From assembly GCA_002347685.1 (NCBI GenBank), contig DDWS01000021.1, forward strand, positions 1 to 40,348: 40,348 nt of DNA, given 5' to 3'. Positions 1-9,128 of the stretch are shown in pieces; within the stretch, counting starts at the first letter, position 1; every line of letters starts with the position of its first letter. The stretch is from Syntrophaceae bacterium UBA2280 (GTDB lineage Bacteria > Desulfobacterota > Syntrophia > Syntrophales > Smithellaceae). A program made the position numbers and the translations under genes. The notes beneath the pieces are model-generated. The model saw nothing but the letters and a program-made list of their open reading frames with translations. It had not been told where the DNA came from and ran no database searches.

Positions 1-103
1 TTCCGAAAACATTTGTTAGTAGATGCAATAATTGTCAACGAAAGGCGAAAGAAACATCGCCTGTCTAGTCAAATATCGGCCAGTCATTTAATTTGATTTG
101 GTT

Positions 104-131
104 TTAAACTTTAAACTTTAAACTTTAAACT
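104..131. repeat. Heptamer tandem repeat TTAAACT x4
   Basis: Four perfect copies of TTAAACT in a row, trailing off into a CTCCTCC-type pyrimidine stretch that keeps roughly the same 7-bp period. It lies just upstream of the promoter of the msr gene. The complementary unit AGTTTAA reappears at the end of the nucleotidyltransferase gene near 24636. Seen directly in the sequence; the function is unknown. Confidence 0.9.
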
Positions 132-150
132 TATTCTCCTCCTCCTCCAT

Positions 151-179
151 TTGACAACACACCGGATCATCATTAATCT
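151..179 (+). promoter_or_regulatory. Sigma70-type promoter of msrAB
   Basis: A perfect -35 TTGACA at 151-156 is followed after 17 bp by TAATCT at 174-179. The predicted start of transcription is near 186, about 30 bases before the coding start. No operator is evident. Confidence 0.6.
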
Positions 180-218
180 TTTAATTAAGCGTTTAGTGCT
201 TGAAAAGGAGGTATGACC

Positions 219-1325
219 GTGAAAGGGTTTTTGATATATTTACTCGCGGCGGCAATGCTGATGAGCTGCAGCCCGGGCAGTTTACAAACGATGGAGGCGA
301 AAAAGAATATGGATCAAAGCAAAGATATCATGAATGCATCGGTAGCGACGCTGGCGGGAGGGTGTTTCTGGTGTGTAGAATCCGATATGGAAAAACTGCC
401 CGGCGTGATCGAAGCGGTCTCCGGTTACGCAGGAGGCACCGGAGAAAACCCGACATACGAGTCCTATGCAAGAATGGGCTATATTGAGGCTGTTTCAGTG
501 TATTACGATCCGGACCGGCTTACCTATGAGCAGATTGTCGATTACTTTCTGAAGCATATCGATCCGACGGACGCAGGCGGACAGTTCGGCGACCGCGGTC
601 CGGGGTATCGAAGCGCGATATTCTACGCGACGGATGAGGAAAAAAACACCGCGGAGAAAGTCCTTCAGCGCATGACGGCATCAGGAAAATTTGAAAAGCC
701 GATTGTTACGGAGCTGCTGCCGATGACGGGATTCTACCCGGCGGAGTCTTATCATCAGGATTACCATCGCAAAAACCCGTTGCGCTATAAATATTATCGC
801 AGTGGTTCCGGGCGGGAAGATTTCATAAGGCTAAACTGGGGGGACGACTCAGGCGTCCGGCCGCCCACCCAATCCCCCAAATATTTCCGGCCGGATGAGG
901 AGACGATCAGAAAAAAACTCACAAAAATCCAATATGAGGTCACGCAGAAAAACGGCACGGAACCGGCTTTCCAAAACGAATACGCCCATAACAGCAAAGA
1001 AGGCATTTATGTTGATGTTGTATCCGGAGAGCCGCTTTTCAGCTCTCGGGATCAATACGATTCCGGCACCGGCTGGCCGAGTTTTACCAGGCCCCTGGAA
1101 CCGGACAACATTGTGGAGCATGAAGATCACTTTCTTTTCGAGACACGAACAGAAGTCCGCAGCCGTTATGCCGATTCCCATCTGGGGCATGTTTTCCCCG
1201 ATGGACCGAAGCCCACAGGCCTGCGTTACTGCTTGAATTCAGCGGCGTTTCGCTTCATTCCCAAAGAGGACCTGGAAAAGGAAGGCTACGGGCAGTATCT
1301 GCCGTTGTTTTCAGCTAAGGATTAA
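219..1325 (+). CDS. msrAB: MsrA-MsrB fusion, peptide methionine sulfoxide reductase lipoprotein
   Basis: Two-domain repair enzyme that reduces both S- (MsrA) and R- (MsrB) methionine sulfoxide in oxidised proteins. The GTG at 219 is preferred over ATG at 213 because AAGGAGG ends only 1 nt before the ATG but 7 nt before the GTG. The N-terminus is a lipoprotein signal with lipobox LMSC and Cys at residue 17, so the enzyme should be anchored on the periplasmic side. MsrA carries GCFWC with the nucleophilic Cys near residue 49. MsrB follows from about residue 210 with DSGTGWPSF and the catalytic RYCLNSAAFRF. The CxxC zinc knuckles of many MsrB proteins are absent: YVDVVSGEPLF stands where a Cys pair is usual. 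Length (368 aa) fits known MsrAB fusions. It is a single gene with its own promoter. Confidence 0.95.
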   Translation: MKGFLIYLLAAAMLMSCSPGSLQTMEAKKNMDQSKDIMNASVATLAGGCFWCVESDMEKLPGVIEAVSGYAGGTGENPTYESYARMGYIEAVSVYYDPDRLTYEQIVDYFLKHIDPTDAGGQFGDRGPGYRSAIFYATDEEKNTAEKVLQRMTASGKFEKPIVTELLPMTGFYPAESYHQDYHRKNPLRYKYYRSGSGREDFIRLNWGDDSGVRPPTQSPKYFRPDEETIRKKLTKIQYEVTQKNGTEPAFQNEYAHNSKEGIYVDVVSGEPLFSSRDQYDSGTGWPSFTRPLEPDNIVEHEDHFLFETRTEVRSRYADSHLGHVFPDGPKPTGLRYCLNSAAFRFIPKEDLEKEGYGQYLPLFSAKD

Positions 1326-1397
1326 ACCCGCGACGGCCGGAAAAACATGCCGCCGCTGATCCCTCACGGTTCATCGTCCGGGTTTTCGGGCGGCGGG

Positions 1398-3656
1398 TCA
1401 GGCGCACAGTATCAGCGTTTCGGCCTGCGACCGGTCGATTTCCAGAAGCATCAGTTTGGTTTTAGATAACTCTTTGAGCGCTGTGCGCATTTGCGGTGTT
1501 TCCTTTCCCTGCCTCAGGTCTTCTTCGCTGACATGTTTGCAGATAAAATCCATGGTGTCGGAAATATGCGCAAGGAACTTTTCCGCGCCGATGGAGCCGG
1601 TCACGACATGGTAGACGGAAATGTTGTCTTTAAGAAGTTTTTCTGTTTCCCGGTGGGCGATTTTGAGCCACTCGAGCGTCAGCAGGCAGATCTGGGGTGT
1701 GAGGGCGGGCGCGGAATCCCAGAGAATCAGTGCGAACATGTATTTTATGTGGGGGATGTTGCTGCGGCACAGCACGAGATTTTCATACCGGGCAATCACC
1801 AGGTTTAAGGTCAAAAGCATATTCTGAAATGTTTTTTCCAGTTTCTGCTGGCCTGAGGGAAGGTCGTCTCTCAACCAGCCAATGTTGCGGAATACACGGG
1901 TGACGACATCATGAAAAATAACGGCATTGTCGGCATGCATGCTGAACCTTGGCTTCCCCATCGCCCTTTCATCGGATGAAAACAGCTCGATGAGGCACTG
2001 CGTGTAGATGAACATGTACAAAGAATGGGTGGCCTTGCCGGTTGCGGAAACCGTCATACTCTTGAGAAAGGCTTTGTGCGCGGTTCTCAGGTGGCGGAGG
2101 ATGTCCTCTTTGCTGATGTGCAGACGACGGGCCGGATTTTTGTCCCGTAAAAAATTCAGGTATTTGACGCTGCGGCTGAAATGAAGAACGCCGATTTCAT
2201 GCCAGATATCGCTTTCCGGCGTGCAGGAACCGACGATAAAATCACCTTCGGCTTCGGCCCGGTCAAAGGCCAGATTTGCGGTGGGCGGATCCGATTGCGA
2301 CTGGGCGATATTGGAATAAATCAGCATCCGCATCAGACGGGCCACGAGATTCAGGGGGTTTGATAACAGCAGGTTGGCCAGAACCGCGTCCGCTTCAAAC
2401 GGCATGTTCCGGGCACGCAGCACCTTTGCGATTTCGGTCAGCAAAAGCGCGCTTTGCGGATAGCGGTGCATGGCGCCGATGGCGCCGAAAGCGCTTTGTC
2501 CCGCTTGTTCCGGAAAATGCAGCGCGCGCTTGAAATCCTCGTAAGATGTGCCCGTGGTGGCTCTGGGCAGCATCCGCTCTTCCAGCAGGCAGGGGATATA
2601 GTCGTAGTAGTTGTAGGACAGAAAGTGGCTGACCGACCAGATATCGCCGCCGTAACCGGTTGCCCTCTGGGGATGCTTCGCGTAGAGTTCAATGCCGGCT
2701 TTCACGGAAGCGTAAAGAGCGCACAGGCGGGCGAAGTCGGTCAGGTAGATGCCGGATTCTGCCGTGAGGCTGATCTCCAGAATTCGTTGAGTGATGAAGT
2801 GCGATTCGGCCATGGCCCCCGCGTAGACGATGATGATCAGTTTCTTCTGCGGGCTGCTGTGTGTGGACAGAAGCCAGCGCGCGGACATCTGGTGCGCAAT
2901 CGCCATAAGATTGCGGACGGCTTCATGATAGAGGCGTGGTTCATCCTGCGGGCCGCTCTTTTTGGGAGACCGCAGGCTAAAGGATGTGGCCCCGATGGTT
3001 TCAATCACTTTTTTGTTTACATGGCTTGCCAGCCTTAAGTAGTCGATGCAGTCGGTCAGTTCATTTTTCAGCCATGCTACGTCGGCGGGAACAATGATCT
3101 CGCCCTGGCCCTGGAGATGGAACGTCGTTGTGACCCCCGCCGTTTCGTGGACGTGTTCGACATCAGCCGTTGATCGAACCGGCAGCTGCATGAGGATTTC
3201 GTAATGCCAGTTGAGGTCCGGACACTTCAGGGCCAGTTTAAAGGCCAGAATTCTCAATAGCGCGCGCTTCTTCGGCGTGTTGACGACGAACTTCTTTTTG
3301 AGTCTTGTGACCATCGGCGCTTGAATTTCCGGCAGGGAAAGCTCCCTGGCGGTTATCTCTAATTGCGCGATGAGGGCGTTGACAGAGAGATTTCCGGAGA
3401 GAATGTCCATAACGTCTGAAAAAGTCAGCCCGGCCTGCAGGGGCTTGTCCGATGGCGGCTGTTCGTTTTTCTGCAGAAAATCCATCAGCGCTTCTTCGCT
3501 TTCCTGCGCGATGATGTGATGCATAAAAGCAAATCGGATGATGCCGGGAATAGCGTGCCGGGAGATTTCCCGGTCGTTTTCTTTAAAGTCGGTAAAACTG
3601 GCAGCTGTGGGAAAGGCCCCCATCAGAGCGTTCTGAAGAAGGATATGATCCATCAT
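1398..3656 (-). CDS. Conserved-type protein of unknown function, 752 aa
   Basis: I do not recognise a family. The start was placed at the ATG at 3656 (MMDHILLQ) because GGAGGG lies 9 nt upstream. The longer reading frame, to 3860, would run into the amidohydrolase gene and has a low-complexity, Arg-rich start. No signal peptide or membrane segments are seen, so it is probably cytoplasmic. The body is predicted to be largely helical. The C-terminal half, from about residue 380, has stretches such as LLTEIAKVLRARNMPFEADAVLANLL that resemble TPR-like helical pairs. It is the last gene of the tamA-tamB-amidohydrolase group, 121 bp after the amidohydrolase stop. A scaffold role is possible, but there is no direct evidence for it. 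Confidence 0.75.
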   Translation of the reverse strand: MMDHILLQNALMGAFPTAASFTDFKENDREISRHAIPGIIRFAFMHHIIAQESEEALMDFLQKNEQPPSDKPLQAGLTFSDVMDILSGNLSVNALIAQLEITARELSLPEIQAPMVTRLKKKFVVNTPKKRALLRILAFKLALKCPDLNWHYEILMQLPVRSTADVEHVHETAGVTTTFHLQGQGEIIVPADVAWLKNELTDCIDYLRLASHVNKKVIETIGATSFSLRSPKKSGPQDEPRLYHEAVRNLMAIAHQMSARWLLSTHSSPQKKLIIIVYAGAMAESHFITQRILEISLTAESGIYLTDFARLCALYASVKAGIELYAKHPQRATGYGGDIWSVSHFLSYNYYDYIPCLLEERMLPRATTGTSYEDFKRALHFPEQAGQSAFGAIGAMHRYPQSALLLTEIAKVLRARNMPFEADAVLANLLLSNPLNLVARLMRMLIYSNIAQSQSDPPTANLAFDRAEAEGDFIVGSCTPESDIWHEIGVLHFSRSVKYLNFLRDKNPARRLHISKEDILRHLRTAHKAFLKSMTVSATGKATHSLYMFIYTQCLIELFSSDERAMGKPRFSMHADNAVIFHDVVTRVFRNIGWLRDDLPSGQQKLEKTFQNMLLTLNLVIARYENLVLCRSNIPHIKYMFALILWDSAPALTPQICLLTLEWLKIAHRETEKLLKDNISVYHVVTGSIGAEKFLAHISDTMDFICKHVSEEDLRQGKETPQMRTALKELSKTKLMLLEIDRSQAETLILCA

Positions 3657-3777
3657 ATTAATTGTCCCTCCGTAAAGAAATCCTATCTGGCATAAATCCT
3701 GTTTACTTTCAACCGGATTTATGGCCTTGCTGAATTTTACGGAAGTGTGCTCAGGCGACTTTTTTATGAATCGCTTG

Positions 3778-5124
3778 TCAAGTTGATTGTGTGTTGGCGC
3801 GTTTGCCCCGGATCTCCGACGCGATGTGGCGGACGTTCTCCATGGCGGACGCAAGGTCAATGGTGAGCAGACGCCTGTCGAGCATAATGATTTTCCCGCC
3901 GATGATGCTTGTTTTCACATCCGCGCCGCGCGCCGCATAAACCAGCTGCGAGTAGGGATTGTAAAGCGGCGTCAGGTGGGGCTGGTTCATGTCCAGCAAG
4001 ATGATGTCCGCCTGTTTTCCCACTTCGAGGGAGCCGGTCAGGTTTCCCAGGCCCAGCAGGTGCGCGCCTTCGATGGTGGCCATCCGCACGACGGTTTGCG
4101 CATCCATGACGGTGGGTTTCATCGCGGTGACCTTGTGAATTTTGGCCGCTATATTCATTTCGGCGAACAAATCCAGTTGATTGTTACTGGCGGCCCCGTC
4201 CGTGCCCAGGCCCACCGTGATTCCTCTTTCGAGTATTTTCGGAATCGGCGCAACGCCCGCGGCCAGTTTCATGGAACTTACGGGATTGTGTGAAATACCG
4301 ACGCCCAGATCGGCAAAAATGGCCATGTCCTCTTCGGAAAGCCAGTTGCAGTGTACCGCGATGGTCCGGTCGTCTAAAACGCCCAGATCCAGGAGGTGAC
4401 GCACCGGCTTTTTGCCGTAGCGCTCTTCGATGATATTGATCTCGTCACGATTTTCCAGAAGATGCGTCAGGAAGAGGATTCCCGCCTCCCGGGCGGCATC
4501 CTTGACGCTGACCAGCGTTTGCGGCGAACAGGTGTACGGGGAATGGCAAAAAAAGGCCGGTGTGATCATCGGCGCAAAAGACTGCCAGCGTTCGACAAAC
4601 CGCCGGGCAGCGGCCATCATCTTTTCAAGGTCAGGATTGTCCGGTGTGGCAAAATCGGCAAAGCCCTGCGAAACCACCGCGCGCATGCCGCAGGTCTGCA
4701 CGGCTTCGGCAATTTGATTTTCAAAAAAATATCCGTCGCAGAAAGTGGTCGTTCCGGAAAGGATCATCTCCGCCATGGCCAGCAGCGCGCCGTCATAAAC
4801 CATTTTTTTGTTGACGAAGCGTGCCTCCGCCGGGAAGATGTGTTTCGTCAACCAGTCCATCAGCGGCAGGTCGTCGGCCATGCCGCGGAAGCAGACCATT
4901 GGCAGATGTGTATGTGTGTTGACCAAGCCGGGCATGACCAGGCATCCGCTCGCATCGATGTATTTTCCCGCGGCCGGCACAAGACCACAAGGATCTTCCT
5001 TCTGGATCATGGCAATCCGGCCGTCTTGAATACCGATGAGTGAAGGGTCGACGATGTCCGCTTGCGCGGACATCGTCAGCGCCTTGCCTCCGTGAATAAC
5101 CATATCAAAATTTTTCGTCTGCAT
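3778..5124 (-). CDS. mtaD: Amidohydrolase, S-adenosylhomocysteine / 5'-methylthioadenosine deaminase type
   Basis: Zn-dependent deaminase of the ATZ/TRZ branch of the amidohydrolase superfamily. The family includes MtaD enzymes that convert 5'-methylthioadenosine or S-adenosylhomocysteine to the inosyl form, feeding methionine and purine salvage. Ligand motifs are visible in order: NTHTHLPM (about residue 68), FFCHSPYTC (about 195), TIAVHCNW (about 256) and GLGTDGAASNN (about 306). A C-terminal composite beta-domain follows, with VGKQADIILLD. Length (448 aa) is usual. It starts 17 bp after the tamB stop and so is probably co-transcribed with it. Substrate choice within the family (chlorohydrolase-like, guanine or SAH/MTA deaminase) cannot be settled by eye; SNNQLDLF after the catalytic Asp favours the MTA/SAH group. 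Confidence 0.85.
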   Translation of the reverse strand: MQTKNFDMVIHGGKALTMSAQADIVDPSLIGIQDGRIAMIQKEDPCGLVPAAGKYIDASGCLVMPGLVNTHTHLPMVCFRGMADDLPLMDWLTKHIFPAEARFVNKKMVYDGALLAMAEMILSGTTTFCDGYFFENQIAEAVQTCGMRAVVSQGFADFATPDNPDLEKMMAAARRFVERWQSFAPMITPAFFCHSPYTCSPQTLVSVKDAAREAGILFLTHLLENRDEINIIEERYGKKPVRHLLDLGVLDDRTIAVHCNWLSEEDMAIFADLGVGISHNPVSSMKLAAGVAPIPKILERGITVGLGTDGAASNNQLDLFAEMNIAAKIHKVTAMKPTVMDAQTVVRMATIEGAHLLGLGNLTGSLEVGKQADIILLDMNQPHLTPLYNPYSQLVYAARGADVKTSIIGGKIIMLDRRLLTIDLASAMENVRHIASEIRGKRANTQST

Positions 5125-5141
5125 TCCTTTTCCACCTTCGG

Positions 5142-8100
5142 TCAGTTGAATTCCAGCTTGTAGTATATATCGATACCGCTTGCTTCTCCCGTCTGGCTTT
5201 CAATCTGCCAGCGCTTGGATAGATCATAGCGTAAAAACAGCAAATTGCCCCCGGAAAAAAGCGACCGGCCGTAACTGATATAGAGTTTGGGAGTCAGATA
5301 TTTACCCACTACCAGCATGGTTTCCGAAACGCCTGCACTGGTGCCCGTTTCGCCTGTAAAGGCCGGTGCGACGCTGATGCGTTTATACCCCCCCATGTAA
5401 CCGGTTTGTGTCATAACGCCCTCGGATATTTCAAACGTGTCGATACCGAGCCGGCTCTTCATCTGATTGAGGATCTTCTCGGCTTGCTGTGACGTGAGCA
5501 GTGCGCCTGCCGCCATCACCATCAGATTGGCCTGCTGTTTGTCGCTGCCGAGCGGGTGACCTAGAACGATGTAGGCCAGAATATCCATGTCCTGCATGAA
5601 GGGTTCTGAATACAGTTTCACCAGGGGATTTTGAAGTGTTCCGCTGACGATGACGCCGGCGCGCACGTCACCCACTGTGCGCAGAGCCAGAATATCGAGG
5701 GCCGGCTGGTTCATGGGACCGCCGGCATAGAAAAGGCGACCGCGTATAATTTCGAGGTTCACGCCGTAAGTACGAAAGCGGCCCTTGATCACACGGATTT
5801 CACCCCGACCTGAGATATTCTCCAGGTCCTGAAACCGCAGATCAATCCCGCCGCCAAGCTGCGCGTCGATGCCTCCCGCCCTGAATAAGACGGCATCGCC
5901 CATGATCAGTCTGATATCCATGTCCATGTCGAAGGGCAGTTTTTTCGCCCCGGATGCCGTTCTTCCTTCGATAATGACATCCGGGCTTGCCGTAATCATT
6001 CCTTCGGATTGCGGTCCGATCACTGAAACCACAGGCAGCAGGACTTCCCCCCGAACAGACATTTTTTCAGGTGTACCGTAAAAGGTCAGTTTGGGCGACG
6101 TCTGCACCTGAAGTTCAGGGTGGTAAATCGTCTGAAACCGCGAGCCGTTCAGATGCCCCTCATAGCCTTCCACCTGCTGCCCTTTCATGCGAATGATTGC
6201 GGCACCCTCGATATGGCCGGGACCTGAAACGGCCCGGAAGGAGTCGATGTGGATCGTATTGCTGTCAAGACGCGCGGCAATCTGAGCGTCTTTGATCGTA
6301 ATTCCGGCGGCGGGCAGATAGCCACCTGCTCCGGATAAGCGGGCATTCCCGAAAACGAGCGGGTCGGCCCAGGTACCGCTGATCTTTAAATCGACATCGA
6401 TCTCTCCGCGGCTCTCCTGGATCAGTTCGGGAAACAACATGCCCAGAGCGCCCTTTTCCCGCACCTGTCCTGAAAGCGAACCCTGAAGTTTTCCTCCGGG
6501 GTCCATGGACACCGGAAGTCGCGCGGGCAGCGGCAGCTGGAAATGGCCCCGCAGTTCACCATGTTGAGCCAGGGCCATGCTGATCTCGCCTGTGAGTGTT
6601 TCGTCGCGCCAGACCCAGTTGATCAACGCCTGCCGCAGATCGACGCTGACATCGCCTCGCTGCCCCTGCCAGGTGATCTTGGATTGTCCAAGCGATGCCC
6701 GGCCACTGAGATCAAAACGATGATCCGGAAGAAGTTCCCCCGAGGCCTTGCCCGACATGCGGCCTTCCAGTTTGCCTGTGCGGGGAGGCCAGTCAGAAAA
6801 CTGGCGGATATCAATGTCCTGCCAGGAAAAATCGACAACACCTTCATCCGGCAGTGCCAGACGGGCGGGTGTCGATGAAGTAAATGTTCCCTGAATCTCT
6901 CCACCCTCCGCAAGATGGATATTCACCCGGGCCAGGGTGCCCTTTTCATCCGCTGTAAAAGTCATCTGGCTTTGCCGGATGGTGATCGTTTGTTCCCGTG
7001 TCTGAAGGGTTCCGGACAAAGTGAGTTCTCCCTTCAGCGTCAAGTGCTTTTCGGGCGAGAGGTTGAATTGAATATTTCCACTGCTTTGTCCCGTGACCGG
7101 TCCTGAATGCATCCATGCGCCGGCTCTGGCCAGATTCAGATGATTCCAGTCCAGAGACAGGGATCCGCTCAGGGGTTCCGAATCCAGTGTGCCGGATATT
7201 TTGAGCGATTCTAAATCCCGTCCAGTGATCGTCAGCGGTTCAAGCGACAGGCGGTTCTGCGTGAAAGACAGCGCTGCGGGACCGGCCAGTTTCCACGGAC
7301 CAATACGGTCCGTTCCGTCAAGGCGCAAAACCCGTCCCTGCCAACCGCCGTCAAGATAGGTCCCGGACAGCGCCAGGTGGATATCATGAGGGGGGCGGCG
7401 AAGCGAAACGGCCAGCGTGTGGTCCGCTGTCGTTCCCCTGGCCTCCAGGGTCAGCGCATCTGCTGTGAAGCTTTGATAACGAATTTTTTTGAAAGTCGCG
7501 TTGGCAGACAGGGGAGATGTCTGCCGGTCACTCAGCGTGGCGTTCAAATCTGCCGAGGCGATTTCCAGACCGTAGACCGCCAAATGGCTGCCTTGAGCGG
7601 AAATGACACCGCTTAGTCTGCCTTCGTGCCAGCGTGCCCGGCCTTGTGCCGCAAGCGTACCTGAGCCTTGCGGAATCAACCGGGATACATCGCTGATGCG
7701 GGCGGTGAAGTCCAGTTGGCTGTTGACGGATCCCGCGGCATGAAGATGAAAACCCTTTCCCTGCAATACCAGGTTTTGAATCCGGATATCGTCGTCGACA
7801 AAAGTCGCGCGCAGATCTCCGGTCAGTTGCTGTCCGTGCAGGCGGCTTTCAAGCAGGGTGAGGATGATTTCTCCGCGCAGCGGTTTTTGTTCCGGCACGG
7901 ATATTTTTCCTGTAAGGTCAAAATGAATCACGCCCGCCCAGGCCGGGTCGATTTCCGCCGGATCGAGATCCCGACCGGAGAGCACACCGCTCACCGTCAG
8001 GTCTTTTTGCCAGTCAAGATCCAGCCGGCCGCTCAGCGTACCTTTCAGCGCGTCCCCTTGTGTCGCGTTCAGGGTCAGGCCTTGAGCGTTTCCCGAATAG

Positions 8101-9128
8101 TTGCCGGCAAGATGAACGGTTTTCCAGTCTTTTGCCTGATGGGCGAGCGCGAAGCGCCCCTCATAATTCCGGCTGGTTCCGGCGAAGGTCAAAGAGCCGG
8201 AGAGATTCGTTGCGATTTGAAATGCCGGGCCAAAATCCAACTTTGCCGCCTGAGCACTCAGTTCCAGAAACGGCTCCGGTCCACTCAGAGTGAGCATGCC
8301 GTCCGCCGTGATCAGGCCCTCATGACCAAGACGATGCAGGCGGATATTCTTCAGAGGAATCCCCCCGGACGTCACGCCGGTATCCGTTGTTAATTCCCAT
8401 ATTGCCTGCGTATCGAGGCCGCCGGTCAGACGCAGGCTTCCGTAGAGTTCGCCCGGGCGCTTCCCCGGTCCGAATTTCCCGCGTACCTGAAAAATCTCCA
8501 TGCCGGCCAGTGGTTGGGATGGTTTTGTCTCGATGGTCACTTCCAGCAGGGGGCGGTTGAATCCTGCCAGGATGCTCCCCTCCATATCGCCTGAGTCGGA
8601 CACCATTTGAAGACGGCTGATGGACAGTTGCGATTTTCTCCAGGCCACCGATGCGATGATGCTCTGAAAATGCATCGGCTCTTTTTCAACGTGGCGGTAG
8701 GTGAGGTCATCGATTTCCAGGCGCTCGATTTGACCGCTGAAAAAATGGAGCAGGCCGGATGCCGCAGGCCAGTGGAGCACCGGCGGCGCTTCAGGCGCCC
8801 GGTCCGAAATCGATACATTCCTCAAGGATAGTGTCTGAAAGCTTATCCGGCCTGTCAAAAGGTCCATCGGTTTGGCGCGAAGCGCCAGGCGTTGTATCCG
8901 GACTGAGCCTTGCGGCCAGACAACCTCCAGATTTTCCAGAAGCAGACCGCCTGCCAAACACCCTTCGATTTTCTCTGCGGAGATTTTCAGATTGGTCCGG
9001 TTCGAAAGGGTGTCCAGAATCCGGCGCGTGCCCGCGGTTGTGCCGAGAAGCCATACGGGGAGGGCAAGTCCGGCCAGCAGTGCCGCCAGGGCAATTCCCA
9101 AGGTAAGATATTTCAGCGCTCGTTTCAA
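5142..9128 (-). CDS. tamB: TamB, inner-membrane component of the translocation and assembly module
   Basis: Very large AsmA/TamB-family protein (1328 aa) thought to span the periplasm as a beta-taco groove, carrying phospholipids or helping outer-membrane protein insertion. An N-terminal signal anchor (residues 7-30, LTLGIALAALLAGLALPVWL) is followed by more than 1000 residues of repetitive beta-rich sequence. The C-terminal DUF490/TamB domain is recognisable by GRLFYAGGPMNQPALDI, DILAYIVLGHPL and the closing YYKLEFN. It overlaps the end of tamA by 4 bp (ATGA), so the two are translationally coupled, as in other TamAB pairs. The long length is usual for the family. Confidence 0.93.
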   Translation of the reverse strand: MKRALKYLTLGIALAALLAGLALPVWLLGTTAGTRRILDTLSNRTNLKISAEKIEGCLAGGLLLENLEVVWPQGSVRIQRLALRAKPMDLLTGRISFQTLSLRNVSISDRAPEAPPVLHWPAASGLLHFFSGQIERLEIDDLTYRHVEKEPMHFQSIIASVAWRKSQLSISRLQMVSDSGDMEGSILAGFNRPLLEVTIETKPSQPLAGMEIFQVRGKFGPGKRPGELYGSLRLTGGLDTQAIWELTTDTGVTSGGIPLKNIRLHRLGHEGLITADGMLTLSGPEPFLELSAQAAKLDFGPAFQIATNLSGSLTFAGTSRNYEGRFALAHQAKDWKTVHLAGNYSGNAQGLTLNATQGDALKGTLSGRLDLDWQKDLTVSGVLSGRDLDPAEIDPAWAGVIHFDLTGKISVPEQKPLRGEIILTLLESRLHGQQLTGDLRATFVDDDIRIQNLVLQGKGFHLHAAGSVNSQLDFTARISDVSRLIPQGSGTLAAQGRARWHEGRLSGVISAQGSHLAVYGLEIASADLNATLSDRQTSPLSANATFKKIRYQSFTADALTLEARGTTADHTLAVSLRRPPHDIHLALSGTYLDGGWQGRVLRLDGTDRIGPWKLAGPAALSFTQNRLSLEPLTITGRDLESLKISGTLDSEPLSGSLSLDWNHLNLARAGAWMHSGPVTGQSSGNIQFNLSPEKHLTLKGELTLSGTLQTREQTITIRQSQMTFTADEKGTLARVNIHLAEGGEIQGTFTSSTPARLALPDEGVVDFSWQDIDIRQFSDWPPRTGKLEGRMSGKASGELLPDHRFDLSGRASLGQSKITWQGQRGDVSVDLRQALINWVWRDETLTGEISMALAQHGELRGHFQLPLPARLPVSMDPGGKLQGSLSGQVREKGALGMLFPELIQESRGEIDVDLKISGTWADPLVFGNARLSGAGGYLPAAGITIKDAQIAARLDSNTIHIDSFRAVSGPGHIEGAAIIRMKGQQVEGYEGHLNGSRFQTIYHPELQVQTSPKLTFYGTPEKMSVRGEVLLPVVSVIGPQSEGMITASPDVIIEGRTASGAKKLPFDMDMDIRLIMGDAVLFRAGGIDAQLGGGIDLRFQDLENISGRGEIRVIKGRFRTYGVNLEIIRGRLFYAGGPMNQPALDILALRTVGDVRAGVIVSGTLQNPLVKLYSEPFMQDMDILAYIVLGHPLGSDKQQANLMVMAAGALLTSQQAEKILNQMKSRLGIDTFEISEGVMTQTGYMGGYKRISVAPAFTGETGTSAGVSETMLVVGKYLTPKLYISYGRSLFSGGNLLFLRYDLSKRWQIESQTGEASGIDIYYKLEFN

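Noticed and set aside
3657..3860. Extended start of the 752-aa unknown protein
   Set aside because: It would overlap the amidohydrolase gene by 83 bp, while ATG 3656 has a clear GGAGGG.
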